Positions 27,256 to 36,409 of a stretch of DNA of 64,000 bases are shown here, piece after piece (positions within the stretch are counted from its first letter, which is position 1; each line of letters opens with the position of its first letter). This DNA comes from Halalkaliarchaeum desulfuricum (GTDB lineage Archaea > Halobacteriota > Halobacteria > Halobacteriales > Haloferacaceae): contig NZ_CP025066.1 of assembly GCF_002952775.1 (NCBI RefSeq), positions 496,001 through 560,000 of the forward strand, written 5' to 3'. The notes beneath the pieces were generated by a model. That model was not told the DNA's origin. It saw nothing but the letters and a program-made list of their open reading frames with translations, and did no database searches. The position numbers and the translations under genes were made by a program.

Positions 27256-29002
27256 CGCCACCACCCCAGTGGCGTGGATCGACCTCGATGTCGAAGCTCG
27301 GCGCATCGAGGACACTCACCCGACTGGCTTTCCGTTTGATCCGGTCGATGTCGTCCGCGATCCGCCGTTCGAACGTTGCCCTGTCCCTGAAGTACAGTTC
27401 GAGGTAGTCGCTTAGCTTCGCTGCGGCCAGGTAGGTGTCCATGATAACGTACGCTGCACCCCTGTCGTAGAGATCGTGGGCGTCGGCGATCCGGTCGGCC
27501 TCGGCGAAGACGACAGCGTCGTCCCGGACTTCCTCGAGGATCACCCGGTTGATGTCGGTCTCGACAGTGGAGCTGAGGACGAACGCGGCCTCCGATAGTG
27601 CAGCCGCCTTCCTGATCTCCGTGTGTCGAACGTCACCGAACACGTAGTCGTACCGGTCTTCGGCCTTCAGTTGGGCGATGTGCTCGGTCTTCCGGTCGAC
27701 CACAACGACGGCTCCATATCGCTCCTGTAACAGTGGCAGCGCCTCCTCGGTGACTTCGTCGTACCCGATCGCGACGGCGTGGCCCCGGTATTCACTGACC
27801 TCCGCGTCCACCTTCTCCTCGCTTTCGAACCGCCGGAACCACGGCTGGAGCCGCTCGTAGAGTTCGTGGTTGTAGGTGATGATGTAGGTCGAGGCAGTCA
27901 TCGTCAACAGCGCCATCAGAGTCAGATAGCCCAGCACGTCCGGACCGATGTATCCCTGCTGGATTGCCAGCGCGCCGACGACGAGCGAGAACTCGCTCAC
28001 CTGCACCATGTTGATGCTGCCCACGAACGACGTCTCCACGCTGAATCCCTCTCGGTCGATGAGGGAGAACATGATCCAGAAGTTGCCGACCATCAGGACG
28101 ACTGAGGCGATAATCGCCTCCTGCCAGTACGCCAGCAGGCTCGCGAGGCTCTCGATCTGGAGGCCGATGGTCGCGAAGAACACCAGGATGAAGAAGTCGG
28201 TGATCGGCGTGATTCGATCCTCCAGTTCCTTGCTGTAGGGGAGCTGTGCGAGGCTGATTCCGGCCAGGAACGCGCCGACCTCTACAGAGAGATTGAACAC
28301 TTCTGCGATCGAAATAAACAGGAACGCCCACGCGATCGCGACCACGAGGAAGACATCCTTCCGATCGGCGATTCGACGAAAGAGATGCGGAAGGAGATAC
28401 CGTGAGGAAGCCAGCGAGAACAACCCGATGAACGACATCATGACGAAGATCACACCGAGAGTCGTCGCGATCTGTGCGGGATCGTCGAGGCGCTCGGCTG
28501 AGAACAGCGCGAGAACAATCACCAGGTAGATGTCCTGAATGATCAGGACGCCGACGTCGATCTTGCCGGGGAGCGACGTGATCTCGTTTTTGTCGGTGAG
28601 CAACTTGACGATGATCGGCGTCGCGCCGAAGACGGTCGCCAGTGCGATGACGATGACCTCCGTTGTGCCGAATCCGAGCAGCCAGGCGACCAGGAACGCC
28701 AGTGCCGTCTGCAGGATCGTCTGCCCAACGGCGATGTTGGTGATCGGGCGGAGTATCTCTTTGATGTCGTCAAACCGCATCTTTAGACCGAGAAGGAACA
28801 ACAGGAACCCGAGTCCCAGTTCGGCCATCACTTCCACGAGTCCCCCGATTGTGACGAGGTCGAGCGCTACCGGACCGAGCACGACCCCGGTGAAAATGTA
28901 GGCGACGATAGTGGGTTGGCCGAGCTGGCGGGCCAGGATGCCGATCGCCGTCGCCGCAACGACGATGAGAGCGAAATCTGCCGCGAGAGTAACCTCACTC
29001 AC
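27248..29002 (-). CDS. CPA2-type cation/proton antiporter with degenerate TrkA-N domain (first of tandem pair)
   Basis: 584 residues with about 12 membrane segments (MSEVTLAADFALIVVAATAIGI onward) and a C-terminal RCK-like domain. It is a diverged paralog of the next gene. Its nucleotide-binding loop reads VAIGYDEVTEEALPLL, lacking the glycines of the usual GxGxxG, while the later acidic residue VVVVDRK is kept; binding of NAD(H) may be lost or altered. The pair could form a hetero-oligomeric gate. First gene of the two-gene operon. Confidence 0.88.
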   Translation of the reverse strand: MSEVTLAADFALIVVAATAIGILARQLGQPTIVAYIFTGVVLGPVALDLVTIGGLVEVMAELGLGFLLFLLGLKMRFDDIKEILRPITNIAVGQTILQTALAFLVAWLLGFGTTEVIVIALATVFGATPIIVKLLTDKNEITSLPGKIDVGVLIIQDIYLVIVLALFSAERLDDPAQIATTLGVIFVMMSFIGLFSLASSRYLLPHLFRRIADRKDVFLVVAIAWAFLFISIAEVFNLSVEVGAFLAGISLAQLPYSKELEDRITPITDFFILVFFATIGLQIESLASLLAYWQEAIIASVVLMVGNFWIMFSLIDREGFSVETSFVGSINMVQVSEFSLVVGALAIQQGYIGPDVLGYLTLMALLTMTASTYIITYNHELYERLQPWFRRFESEEKVDAEVSEYRGHAVAIGYDEVTEEALPLLQERYGAVVVVDRKTEHIAQLKAEDRYDYVFGDVRHTEIRKAAALSEAAFVLSSTVETDINRVILEEVRDDAVVFAEADRIADAHDLYDRGAAYVIMDTYLAAAKLSDYLELYFRDRATFERRIADDIDRIKRKASRVSVLDAPSFDIEVDPRHWGGGDD

Positions 29003-29247
29003 GGCTGTCCTCCCAGGCGCTTACGGTGGCACCGGACTTGACGGAGACGAAGCGGACGATGGTTTTCCCGCCGTGACGGTTCGCTTTCCGATCGTTGTCG
29101 CATCTGTCGATTGCCGCGTCTCGTGACGGTTGACTCTTTCGTGATCAGCCGCGATAGTGGGAGATGCATGGCAACGCAGTTTGCTTGTTCGGCTCGGTAC
29201 CGATCCGCAATCATCACCTGTGTTCACTCCTCTCTGATCACTTCTCT

Positions 29248-29381
29248 GCGATCACTTCTCTGGGGTAACTACGTTGCGATCACTTCTCTGGGGTAACTAC
29301 GTTGCGATCACTTCTCTGGGGTAACTACGTTGCGATCACTTCTCTGGGGTAACTACGTTGCGATCACTTCTCTGCGATCAC
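29248..29381. repeat. 28-bp tandem repeat, four full copies plus a partial copy
   Basis: The unit begins GCGATCACTTCTCTGGGGTA and ends ACTACGTT; copies start at 29248, 29276, 29304 and 29332, with a truncated fifth at 29360. The copies appear identical. The array abuts, and its last partial copy forms, the 3' end of the minus-strand gene ending at 29364. On that strand the repeated core is the codons for VIAEK plus stop, so it looks like an expansion of the gene's own end. Confidence 0.92.
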
Positions 29382-29774
29382 TTTTTCGGCGCGGCTACTG
29401 ACCCGCTCGAAATACTCCAGAACGTTCTGACGGTTGCTGTCAATCGTTTGCGCGATCTGGGTCGGAGTCTGTCCCCATGCCGCGTACATGTAGGCGGCGA
29501 TTTCGGCGGTCCCTGCAACAGCGACGTTCACGGGAATCCCGCCCTCGCCGACGCCCCCGATTCGGAACCCGTCGACCACGGTGTAAAGGTCGGCAAACAG
29601 TCGCGCTCTGTCCTCGTCCTCGAACGTCACGGCCTCCCGAACCGGCGCATGAAACCGGAACGACCGGCCCTCATTCGGGTGGTCGCGCTCGATGAGGAAA
29701 ACCTCCGCTGGGTACTCCTGCAGGATCGATTCGTGCTCGTCCAGGTCCGGATCCGTGTTTAGATACGACGTCAT
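29364..29774 (-). CDS. Conserved haloarchaeal protein with C-terminal HTH-like segment
   Basis: A 136-residue soluble protein. The first part (SILQEYPAEVFLIERDHPNEG, then a region mentioning FEDEDRARLFADLYTVVDGF) is a compact alpha/beta domain I do not recognise. The C-terminal part WGQTPTQIAQTIDSNRQNVLEYFERV looks like a helix-turn-helix. The ATG at 29774 is chosen because a TTTAAT-like run lies just upstream. It could be a small regulator; its stop codon is embedded in the 28-bp repeat array. Confidence 0.65.
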   Translation of the reverse strand: MTSYLNTDPDLDEHESILQEYPAEVFLIERDHPNEGRSFRFHAPVREAVTFEDEDRARLFADLYTVVDGFRIGGVGEGGIPVNVAVAGTAEIAAYMYAAWGQTPTQIAQTIDSNRQNVLEYFERVSSRAEKVIAEK

Positions 29775-29931
29775 ACGTGATAGTCTTCGCCCACCCGCTT
29801 TAATACACCCCATGAATTGTATCGCCTGAGAACCCCTATCATCCCCCCGCCTCATCCGACGCCGATCAAATGGTCCGCGACACAGAGCCACCAATGCTTT
29901 TGTGAGAACTCACCCAAAATCCTTTCAAACG

Positions 29932-30213
29932 ATGATTCGACGACTCGTTCTCGACGTCTTGAAACCTCACGAACCGCCGATGGTGACGTTCAGTTCACAG
30001 CTCAGTCAACTCGAGAGCGTCTCCGGGGTCACCACGAAACTCGTCGAGATGGAAGAGGACGTCAGAACGGTCCGGGTCGCCATCGAGGGCGAGGATCTCG
30101 ACCTCTCCAAAATTGAAGCATCAATCGAAGATCTGAGCGGTTCGATTCACTCGGTCGACGAGGTATCATGTGGCGACCGAATCGTCGATGATCCCTGGCT
30201 CAATCGCGGATGA
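29932..30213 (+). CDS. DUF211 family protein
   Basis: A 93-residue ferredoxin-like-fold protein of an archaeal family of unknown function: IRRLVLDVLKPHEPP at the start, VSGVTTKLVEMEEDV and VRVAIEGEDLDL follow, then GSIHSVDEVSCGD. The family forms small oligomers and is often linked to VIT1/CCC1-like transporters. Here its stop overlaps the start of just such a gene by 4 bp, so the two probably work together in metal handling. Confidence 0.88.
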   Translation: MIRRLVLDVLKPHEPPMVTFSSQLSQLESVSGVTTKLVEMEEDVRTVRVAIEGEDLDLSKIEASIEDLSGSIHSVDEVSCGDRIVDDPWLNRG

Positions 30214-30797
30214 CCGCGACAACCAGCAGCGCGAGAATCCGGCGCGTCTTCAAAAAGGACGACGTTCGATCGCTGGCTCGACGGTATTTCATCGCCAATA
30301 GCTTCGACGGAGTGCTCACCAGCCTCGGAGTTATCATCGGCGCGTATCTCGGTGGGATCACGGACGGGCTGACGGTTGTCGGGATCTGTCTCGGCGCCGC
30401 AGTCGGTCTCGGAACGTCGGGCATCTGGAGCGTCTGGGAGATCGAACGTGCCGAAACAGCCCGAGAGCGTCATGAGCTCGAATCGACGCTGCTCACGTCG
30501 CTGGAGGGGACTCGCTACGATCGGGAGCTCCGCAGCGAACAGTTCGTCCTTGCTCTGGCGGCAGCCACGGGACCGGTTCTCAGTATCGTGTTTACCCTGC
30601 TGCCGTTTCCCCTCGAGGGAATCGTTTTCACGATGTTTCAGGCGGTGCTGGTCTCGATCGGACTCGGGATGTTGTGGTTGGGGGCCATCGGCGCCTACAT
30701 GGGACACATTTCACAGCAGCGATGGTACGTGTCTGCAATTCGCATGGCACTTGCGGCCATCGTCGTTGCCGTGATCAGTATCGTCTTGCCTGGGTGA
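30210..30797 (+). CDS. VIT1/CCC1-like membrane transporter
   Basis: 195 residues with five predicted membrane segments. SFDGVLTSLGVIIGAYLGG near the N terminus is the family-defining first helix of iron/manganese VIT1/CCC1 proteins, and a charged cytosolic hairpin (IERAETARERHELEST) follows the second helix. ATG at 30210 overlaps the DUF211 stop. Transport of ferrous iron or manganese is inferred from the family, not shown. Confidence 0.78.
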   Translation: MTATTSSARIRRVFKKDDVRSLARRYFIANSFDGVLTSLGVIIGAYLGGITDGLTVVGICLGAAVGLGTSGIWSVWEIERAETARERHELESTLLTSLEGTRYDRELRSEQFVLALAAATGPVLSIVFTLLPFPLEGIVFTMFQAVLVSIGLGMLWLGAIGAYMGHISQQRWYVSAIRMALAAIVVAVISIVLPG

Positions 30798-30906
30798 TCG
30801 CTCCCACGGCCCGCGAGGATTAAAAAAACCCGTCATCAGCCCTGCGACCCCCGGTTATGCCTAAATCCCGCGATCGAACTTCATCCCGCCATCGGCGTTA
30901 GTGCCG

Positions 30907-31974
30907 CTAATCGATCCCGACCCGACTCCCTTGCTCGGCTGCCCTGTAGACTGCCATCGCCGTCTCGACGTCGACGAGCCCGTCTCGACCGTCGGGTTCT
31001 GGCGGCGAATCCGTCAACAGACAGTGAGCGAAGTAGTCGAACTCCTCGACGGTCTCGTCACTGCCGAACCCCTCCAGTTCGACCGTTCCGTCGTCGGTTT
31101 CGACGACCAGGGTCCGATCGGCACCGACCCCGAACGCGTCGCGTAACGCCACCTGACCGTCGGTTCCCAGCATCGAGAGTTCGGCGTTCGAATGTCCGCT
31201 GAAACTTGCCGAGAAGTTCCCGACCGCGTCCGGGAACTCGACCCCAAAGTCGACGTGTTCGTCGACGTCCCCAAATGGCCCGCTCGTCCGGGTCGTACCC
31301 CACACCGATACCGGATCCGCATCGAGCAGGAACCGCGCGGTGTTGAGCGGGTAGACGCCCACGTCCATCAGCGCGCCCCCGCCAGCCAGGTGCTCGTCGA
31401 GCCGCCACTGGTCAGGCCCCTTCGAACCGCCGAGCACGTCGAAACTGAAGTTTCCGAACAGACGGATCGGTTCGCCGATGCCGCCCTCCCGGACGAACTC
31501 GCGCAGCCGACGGACCAGCGGGTCGGTCTGCATCCGGTAGGCAGTCATCAGCGTCACCCCGGCGTTCTCGCAGGCCTCGACCGCCTGTCGGGCTCGGTCG
31601 GCCGTCGCTTCCAGCGGTTTCTCACAGACGACTGCCTTTCCGTGCTCGGCGGCGGTCTCGACGTGTGGCAAGTGCTCGCGGTTCGGCGTCGCCACGTACA
31701 CTGCGTCGTATTCGTCGGTGGCTGTGCCGTCGGCGTACTCCGCGTACGTGACCCCGACGGCGTCGTACTCCCGGGCGGTTTCGATCCGACGCTGTTCGGT
31801 CCCGCTCACGACGACTGACGGAACGCAGTAGTCGCTCTCGGCGATTGCCGGGAGGGAGACCTTCCGGGCGTAATTCCCGAGCCCGACGACGGCCATTCGA
31901 ACGATCCCGTCGGGACCGGTGTCCCAGTCGCGGCCATCGGCTCCAGTGAAGACGTCCAGCGATGTGTCCGACAT
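30907..31974 (-). CDS. Gfo/Idh/MocA family oxidoreductase (sugar dehydrogenase-like)
   Basis: NAD(P)-dependent dehydrogenase with an N-terminal Rossmann fold (VRMAVVGLGNYARKVSLPAI) and the substrate-site lysine in VVCEKPLEATAD. The C-terminal beta-sheet domain ends with VDVETAMAVYRAAEQGS. The pattern resembles haloarchaeal D-xylose 1-dehydrogenases (Gfo6/XacA type), but the substrate is not certain. The longer upstream frame runs into non-coding sequence, so ATG at 31974 is used. Monocistronic. Confidence 0.85.
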   Translation of the reverse strand: MSDTSLDVFTGADGRDWDTGPDGIVRMAVVGLGNYARKVSLPAIAESDYCVPSVVVSGTEQRRIETAREYDAVGVTYAEYADGTATDEYDAVYVATPNREHLPHVETAAEHGKAVVCEKPLEATADRARQAVEACENAGVTLMTAYRMQTDPLVRRLREFVREGGIGEPIRLFGNFSFDVLGGSKGPDQWRLDEHLAGGGALMDVGVYPLNTARFLLDADPVSVWGTTRTSGPFGDVDEHVDFGVEFPDAVGNFSASFSGHSNAELSMLGTDGQVALRDAFGVGADRTLVVETDDGTVELEGFGSDETVEEFDYFAHCLLTDSPPEPDGRDGLVDVETAMAVYRAAEQGSRVGID

Positions 31975-32097
31975 GGATCGCTCTTCTCCCCGGCGGCGGT
32001 AAGTAGTTGTGCCGGCTCGCGCTCTCCGACGCCTCTCGTAGTATGGTATAAGATGGCAAGCGACAGGATTCATGGTAGTGGGCTGCGTATATGAACC

Positions 32098-32247
32098 ATG
32101 GACGAACCGCGACCGCCATCGTCGGAGGAGACGCGACGTACTCGGAGACGACTGCTCACGGTCGGCGTCACGGGACTGCTCGTGCTGCTTGCGGGTTGTT
32201 CCGACCCCGACGACGACGGCGACGACGAGAACGGCGGCCCGTACTGA
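32098..32247 (+). CDS. Tiny predicted lipoprotein (49 residues)
   Basis: An ATG at 32098 opens a 49-residue frame: [19 protein letters not shown], a hydrophobic stretch [11 protein letters not shown] and the lipobox LLAGC, then an acidic tail ending GGPY and a stop. The arginines before the hydrophobic run suit Tat or Sec export with lipidation at Cys34. The tail DNA (GACGGCGACGACGAGAACGG) recurs immediately after the stop, so the gene may be a truncated remnant of a longer lipoprotein. It precedes hutU by 67 bp. Confidence 0.45.
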   Translation: MDEPRPPSSEETRRTRRRLLTVGVTGLLVLLAGCSDPDDDGDDENGGPY

Positions 32248-32285
32248 ACGACGGCGACGACGAGAACGGCGTCGGTGCCTTTTCA

Positions 32286-32301
32286 GTACGGCCGGTCGTA
32301 C
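32286..32301 (+). promoter_or_regulatory. Inverted repeat before hutU (candidate operator)
   Basis: GTACG-GCCGGT-CGTAC is an inverted repeat with perfect 5-bp arms, ending 13 bp before the hutU ATG and just after a weak TATA-like CTTTTCAG. This position suits a repressor site for histidine utilisation; no hut regulator is encoded nearby. Confidence 0.3.
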
Positions 32302-32314
32302 GTGCACTGTTGCC

Positions 32315-34051
32315 ATGGACACCAACCGATCCACCTCCGGCTCGCGGTCGGCTCCCAGCGAACAGTGGCGCGAGTACCGGGGGGCGCCCACCGGGACCGA
32401 TCTGGAGTGTGAGGGGTGGCGACAGGAGGCGGCGCTGCGGCTGCTCAACAACAATCTGGATCCGGAGGTGGCCGAAAACCCAGAAGAGCTTGTCGTGTAC
32501 GGCGGCACCGGGCGGGCGGCCCGGTCGTGGGACGCCTACGACGCGATCCTCGAGCAGCTCCGTGATCTCGCAGACGACGAGACGCTTCTGGTTCAGTCGG
32601 GCAAACCCGTCGGCCGGTTCGAAACCCACGAACGCGCCCCGCGGGTGTTGATCGCGAACTCGAACCTCGTCGGCAAGTGGGACAACTGGAGGCACTTCCA
32701 CGAGCTGGAGGCGGAGGGGAAAATCATGTACGGCCAGATGACCGCCGGCTCGTGGGCCTACATCGGGACGCAGGGAATCATCCAGGGAACCTTCGAGACG
32801 CTTGCAGAGTTGGCCCGTCAGCAGTTCGATGGCGACCTGGCCGGCAGGGTCGTCGTCACCGGGGGACTCGGCGGCATGGGCGGGGCCCAGCCGCTTGCGG
32901 TGACAATGAACAGGGGCGTCTGTATCGCCGCCGAAGTCGACGAAGACCGGATCGATCGCCGGATCGAGACGGGCTACTGTGAAGAGAAAACTGACGATGT
33001 CGAGGAGGCCCTCGATCGTGCCAGGGAGGCAGTTAGGGCAGCGGAGCCGTACAGCGTTGGCGTCCACGTGAACGCGGCAGACCTGCTCGAAGAACTGCTC
33101 GAGCGCGACTTCGTTCCCGACGTGGTCACGGACCAGACGAGTGCACACGACGTTCTCGAGGGGTATTACCCGTCGGGATACACGGTCGAAGCGGCCGACA
33201 GGCTCCGGGAGGAGGACCCGGACACGTACCGGAACGAGAGCCTCGACACGATGGAGCGGCACGTCGATGCGATCCTCGAACTCCAGAAGCGGGGTGCTGT
33301 CGCGTTCGAGTACGGGAACAACATCCGGGGACAGGTGGCCGAACACCGCAACCACGAGGCCGCGTTCGACTTTCCGGGGTTCGTCCCGGCGTACATTCGG
33401 CCGCAGTTCTGTCGGGGCAAGGGACCGTTCCGGTGGCTCGCGCTGTCGGGCGACCCCGAGGACATCTATCGAACCGACGAGGCGGTCCTCAAACTGTTTC
33501 CCGAGAAGGACCACCTCCGGCGCTGGATCGAACTCGCACAGGAACAGGTCCAGTTTCAGGGACTCCCGAGCCGGGTGTGCTGGCTGGGCTACAACACCGA
33601 GGGCGAAGGGACCGAGGGGCTCACCGAGCGCGCCCGCTTTGCCCTCCGGATAAACGAACTCGTCGCAGACGGCGAAATCGCCGCCCCGATCGTGGTCACT
33701 CGGGACCACCTCGACGCCGGCAGCGTCGCGAGCCCGTACCGGGAGACGGAGGACATGAAGGACGGCACCGACGCCGTCGCCGACTGGCCGATCCTCAACG
33801 CGTTGCTCAACTGCGCGGCGGGGGCAGACATCGTCAGCGTCCACGACGGCGGCGGCGTCGGAATCGGCAACGCGATCCACGCCAACAACCACGTCGTGCT
33901 CGACGGAAGCGATCTCGCCGCAAAGAAGGCGAGGGCGGTGTTCACGACCGACCCGGGGACCGGCGTGATCCGTCACGCCGACGCCGGCTACGAGGAAGCG
34001 ATCACGGAGGCCCGAGAGTCGGGTGTCGAGATCCCGATGGACGAGCGATGA
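32315..34051 (+). CDS. hutU: Urocanate hydratase
   Basis: Converts urocanate to imidazolonepropionate, second step of histidine breakdown; uses bound NAD+. Signature segments are [32 protein letters not shown], the NAD-binding [15 protein letters not shown] and VFEYGNN-like [12 protein letters not shown]. At 578 residues it is slightly longer than the bacterial form (about 555) because of an N-terminal extension. ATG at 32315. The hutG start overlaps its stop. Confidence 0.96.
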   Translation: MDTNRSTSGSRSAPSEQWREYRGAPTGTDLECEGWRQEAALRLLNNNLDPEVAENPEELVVYGGTGRAARSWDAYDAILEQLRDLADDETLLVQSGKPVGRFETHERAPRVLIANSNLVGKWDNWRHFHELEAEGKIMYGQMTAGSWAYIGTQGIIQGTFETLAELARQQFDGDLAGRVVVTGGLGGMGGAQPLAVTMNRGVCIAAEVDEDRIDRRIETGYCEEKTDDVEEALDRAREAVRAAEPYSVGVHVNAADLLEELLERDFVPDVVTDQTSAHDVLEGYYPSGYTVEAADRLREEDPDTYRNESLDTMERHVDAILELQKRGAVAFEYGNNIRGQVAEHRNHEAAFDFPGFVPAYIRPQFCRGKGPFRWLALSGDPEDIYRTDEAVLKLFPEKDHLRRWIELAQEQVQFQGLPSRVCWLGYNTEGEGTEGLTERARFALRINELVADGEIAAPIVVTRDHLDAGSVASPYRETEDMKDGTDAVADWPILNALLNCAAGADIVSVHDGGGVGIGNAIHANNHVVLDGSDLAAKKARAVFTTDPGTGVIRHADAGYEEAITEARESGVEIPMDER

Positions 34052-35088
34052 TCGACGGCATCGTTTCCCCCGACTGGGAGGGCTGGGAGGGGCCGTCCGA
34101 CGATCCGAACGACCGGCAGTTCGGCGACGTGATCGAACGCGCAGAATCGGCGGGCGTCGACACCTCGACGGACGCCGTCCTTATCGGCGAACCGTACGAC
34201 GGAGGGGTGATCGGTCGCCGGGGCGCACGGGAAGGCCCCCTGGCGATCCGGCGGTCGCTCGCGGGAGCCAAGACCGCCCACTGTAGCACAGGACGGGACA
34301 GTCCACTGTCGGCGGCGCGGATCGTCGACCTCGGCGACGTCGCGCTTCCCGGGGACCTCGCGGTTTCCGAGAACGATCCGGGCGACATCGCGGGGGGCAG
34401 TCCGGAAGACTCAGTGAGCGCAGTCCAGTCGCACGTCCGAGACGTTGCCCAGGCTGTCCACGGGCTCGACGCGGTTCCGGTTTTTCTCGGTGGAGATAAC
34501 TCGCTCACGCATGCCAACGTGGCCCCCCTGCTGGATCGGGGACGGATCGGGGTCGTGAACTTCGACGCTCACCTCGACTGCCGGGAACTCCATGACGGAC
34601 CGACGAGCGGTACCCCGTACCGGCAACTGCTCGAGGAGGGTCTCGACACCTACGTCGCCGTGGGCGCCCGCCACTTCGAGACGTCCGGCGCCTACGTCGA
34701 GTTCGTCCGCGAACGGGGCGGGACAATCGTCCCGGCAGACGCGTTCGCCCGCGGCGCCGACGCCGTCGTCGACACGGTCCGCGAAGCGGTCGCCGACGCG
34801 GATCTGCTGTACGTCAGCGTCGACTGTGACGTCCTCGATGCGGCAGTCGCGCCCGGCGTCAGTGCGCCGACGCCGGGCGGTATCACGTCCAGGGAGCTTT
34901 TTGCGGCCACCGGTGAACTGGTCCGCGACGACAGGCTCGCGGGATTCGAGGTCGTCGAGTGTGCGCCGCCCCTGGACGTCAATAGACGAACCGTCGATAC
35001 TGCTGCGAGAACTGTCGCACACGCGCTGTACGGTGCGCTCGTTCGCGGACACGGAGACGAACATCGCGACAACAGACACAACCCATGA
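34048..35088 (+). CDS. hutG: Formimidoylglutamase
   Basis: A binuclear-manganese ureohydrolase (arginase superfamily) that yields glutamate from formiminoglutamate. Metal-ligand motifs are [23 protein letters not shown] and [22 protein letters not shown]. The first motif has Asn where agmatinases and arginases have His (GGDHS), as is common in HutG. ATG at 34048 overlaps hutU by 4 bp; the end overlaps hutI by 4 bp, so hutU-hutG-hutI are one operon. Confidence 0.93.
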   Translation: MIDGIVSPDWEGWEGPSDDPNDRQFGDVIERAESAGVDTSTDAVLIGEPYDGGVIGRRGAREGPLAIRRSLAGAKTAHCSTGRDSPLSAARIVDLGDVALPGDLAVSENDPGDIAGGSPEDSVSAVQSHVRDVAQAVHGLDAVPVFLGGDNSLTHANVAPLLDRGRIGVVNFDAHLDCRELHDGPTSGTPYRQLLEEGLDTYVAVGARHFETSGAYVEFVRERGGTIVPADAFARGADAVVDTVREAVADADLLYVSVDCDVLDAAVAPGVSAPTPGGITSRELFAATGELVRDDRLAGFEVVECAPPLDVNRRTVDTAARTVAHALYGALVRGHGDEHRDNRHNP

Positions 35089-36377
35089 GCTACACGATCG
35101 TATACGACGCGGCGGAACTGGTGGTCGGGCCGGCGAATGACGTCAGCGGGGGGGTCGACGCCGTTAGCGTCACGATCGAGGAGGGGAGCGTTCTCGACAC
35201 CCGATCCGACGCGGCAGTCGTCATCGAGGACGGCGAGGTCGCCGAGATCGGAGCGAGCGACGAACTCGTCCGGCAGTACCCGATCGAAAACGCAGCCACA
35301 GCCGTCGACGCAGCCGAACGGTGCGTCCTCCCGGGGTTCGTCGACGCCCACACCCACGCGCTGTTCGTCGGCGACCGGTCCGACGAGTTCGAGGCCAAAC
35401 TCCGCGGGCAGACCTACCAGGAGATCCTCGCGGAGGGGGGCGGGATCCTCCGGACGGTCAGAAACGTTCGGGACGCGAGCGAGGAAAAACTCCGGAATCG
35501 GCTGCTCGACCACCTCGACGTGATGCTCGCCCACGGAACGACCACGGTCGAAGTGAAGTCCGGCTACGGGCTGAACACGGAAACGGAGCTGAAGATGCTG
35601 TCGGCGATCGCCGGGGGCGACGACGGTCACCCCGTCGACGTGGTGCCGACGTTCATGGGCGCACACGCGATCCCGGAGGGGGCCGACGCCGACGACTACG
35701 TCGATGCCGTCGTCGACGACCAGCTGCCGGCCGTCGCCGACCAGGGGATCGCCCAGTTCTGTGACGTCTTCTGCGAGGAAGACGTCTTCACGCTGGAGCA
35801 ATCCCGTCGCGTGCTGGAGGCAGGAGCGGAACACGGGTTGACGCCGAAGATCCACGCAGACGAGTTCGAACGACTGGGCGGGACCAGGCTGGCGGCCGAA
35901 CTCGGCGCCGCGAGCGCCGATCACCTGCTCCAGTCGACCGACTGGGACGTCAGAGCGCTGCTCGAGGCGGGCGTCACGCCCGTGTTGCTTCCGGGGACCG
36001 CGTTCGGGCTCGGCGAGGGGTATCCGGACCTCGAGCCGTACCGGAAGCGGGGGGCCGTTCCCGCAGTCGCGACCGACTTCAATCCGAACTGCCACGCGCC
36101 AAGCCCCGGGTTCGCGGCGACGCTGGCCTGCGTGGGGATGGGGATGACCCCCGGGGAGGCCATCCTCGGGATCACCGAACGCGGCGCGGCCGCGATCGAT
36201 CGGAATCGAGCATCCGACGGTGCCGCCGGTACCGCCGGTACCCTGACCGTCGGCGCGCCCGGCGACCTCGTCGTGATCGACGGCCCGTCACACCGCCATC
36301 TCCCGTACAACTTCGGGGTCAACGTCGTCGAGACGGTGCTGAAGAGCGGTGAACCCGTCGTCTCGCGCCATCCGTAG
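35085..36377 (+). CDS. hutI: Imidazolonepropionase
   Basis: Metal-dependent amidohydrolase opening the imidazolone ring in histidine degradation. The metal site is in VDAHTHALFVGDR, with further ligands in VPTFMGAHAIP and KIHADEFERLGG; the segment VATDFNPNCHAPSPGF is also typical. At 430 residues it is full length. Last gene of the operon; no histidine ammonia-lyase (hutH) follows, unlike the arrangement I would expect. Confidence 0.96.
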   Translation: MSYTIVYDAAELVVGPANDVSGGVDAVSVTIEEGSVLDTRSDAAVVIEDGEVAEIGASDELVRQYPIENAATAVDAAERCVLPGFVDAHTHALFVGDRSDEFEAKLRGQTYQEILAEGGGILRTVRNVRDASEEKLRNRLLDHLDVMLAHGTTTVEVKSGYGLNTETELKMLSAIAGGDDGHPVDVVPTFMGAHAIPEGADADDYVDAVVDDQLPAVADQGIAQFCDVFCEEDVFTLEQSRRVLEAGAEHGLTPKIHADEFERLGGTRLAAELGAASADHLLQSTDWDVRALLEAGVTPVLLPGTAFGLGEGYPDLEPYRKRGAVPAVATDFNPNCHAPSPGFAATLACVGMGMTPGEAILGITERGAAAIDRNRASDGAAGTAGTLTVGAPGDLVVIDGPSHRHLPYNFGVNVVETVLKSGEPVVSRHP

Positions 36378-36409
36378 TTTTCAAGCCCCGTGGCGTCGTG
36401 TTCCCGGTA

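Noticed and set aside
36378-36409. Search for a hutH gene after hutI
   Set aside because: Only 32 bp separate hutI from 3-dehydroquinate synthase II, and no HutH signature (ASGD-type active site) occurs in the window.
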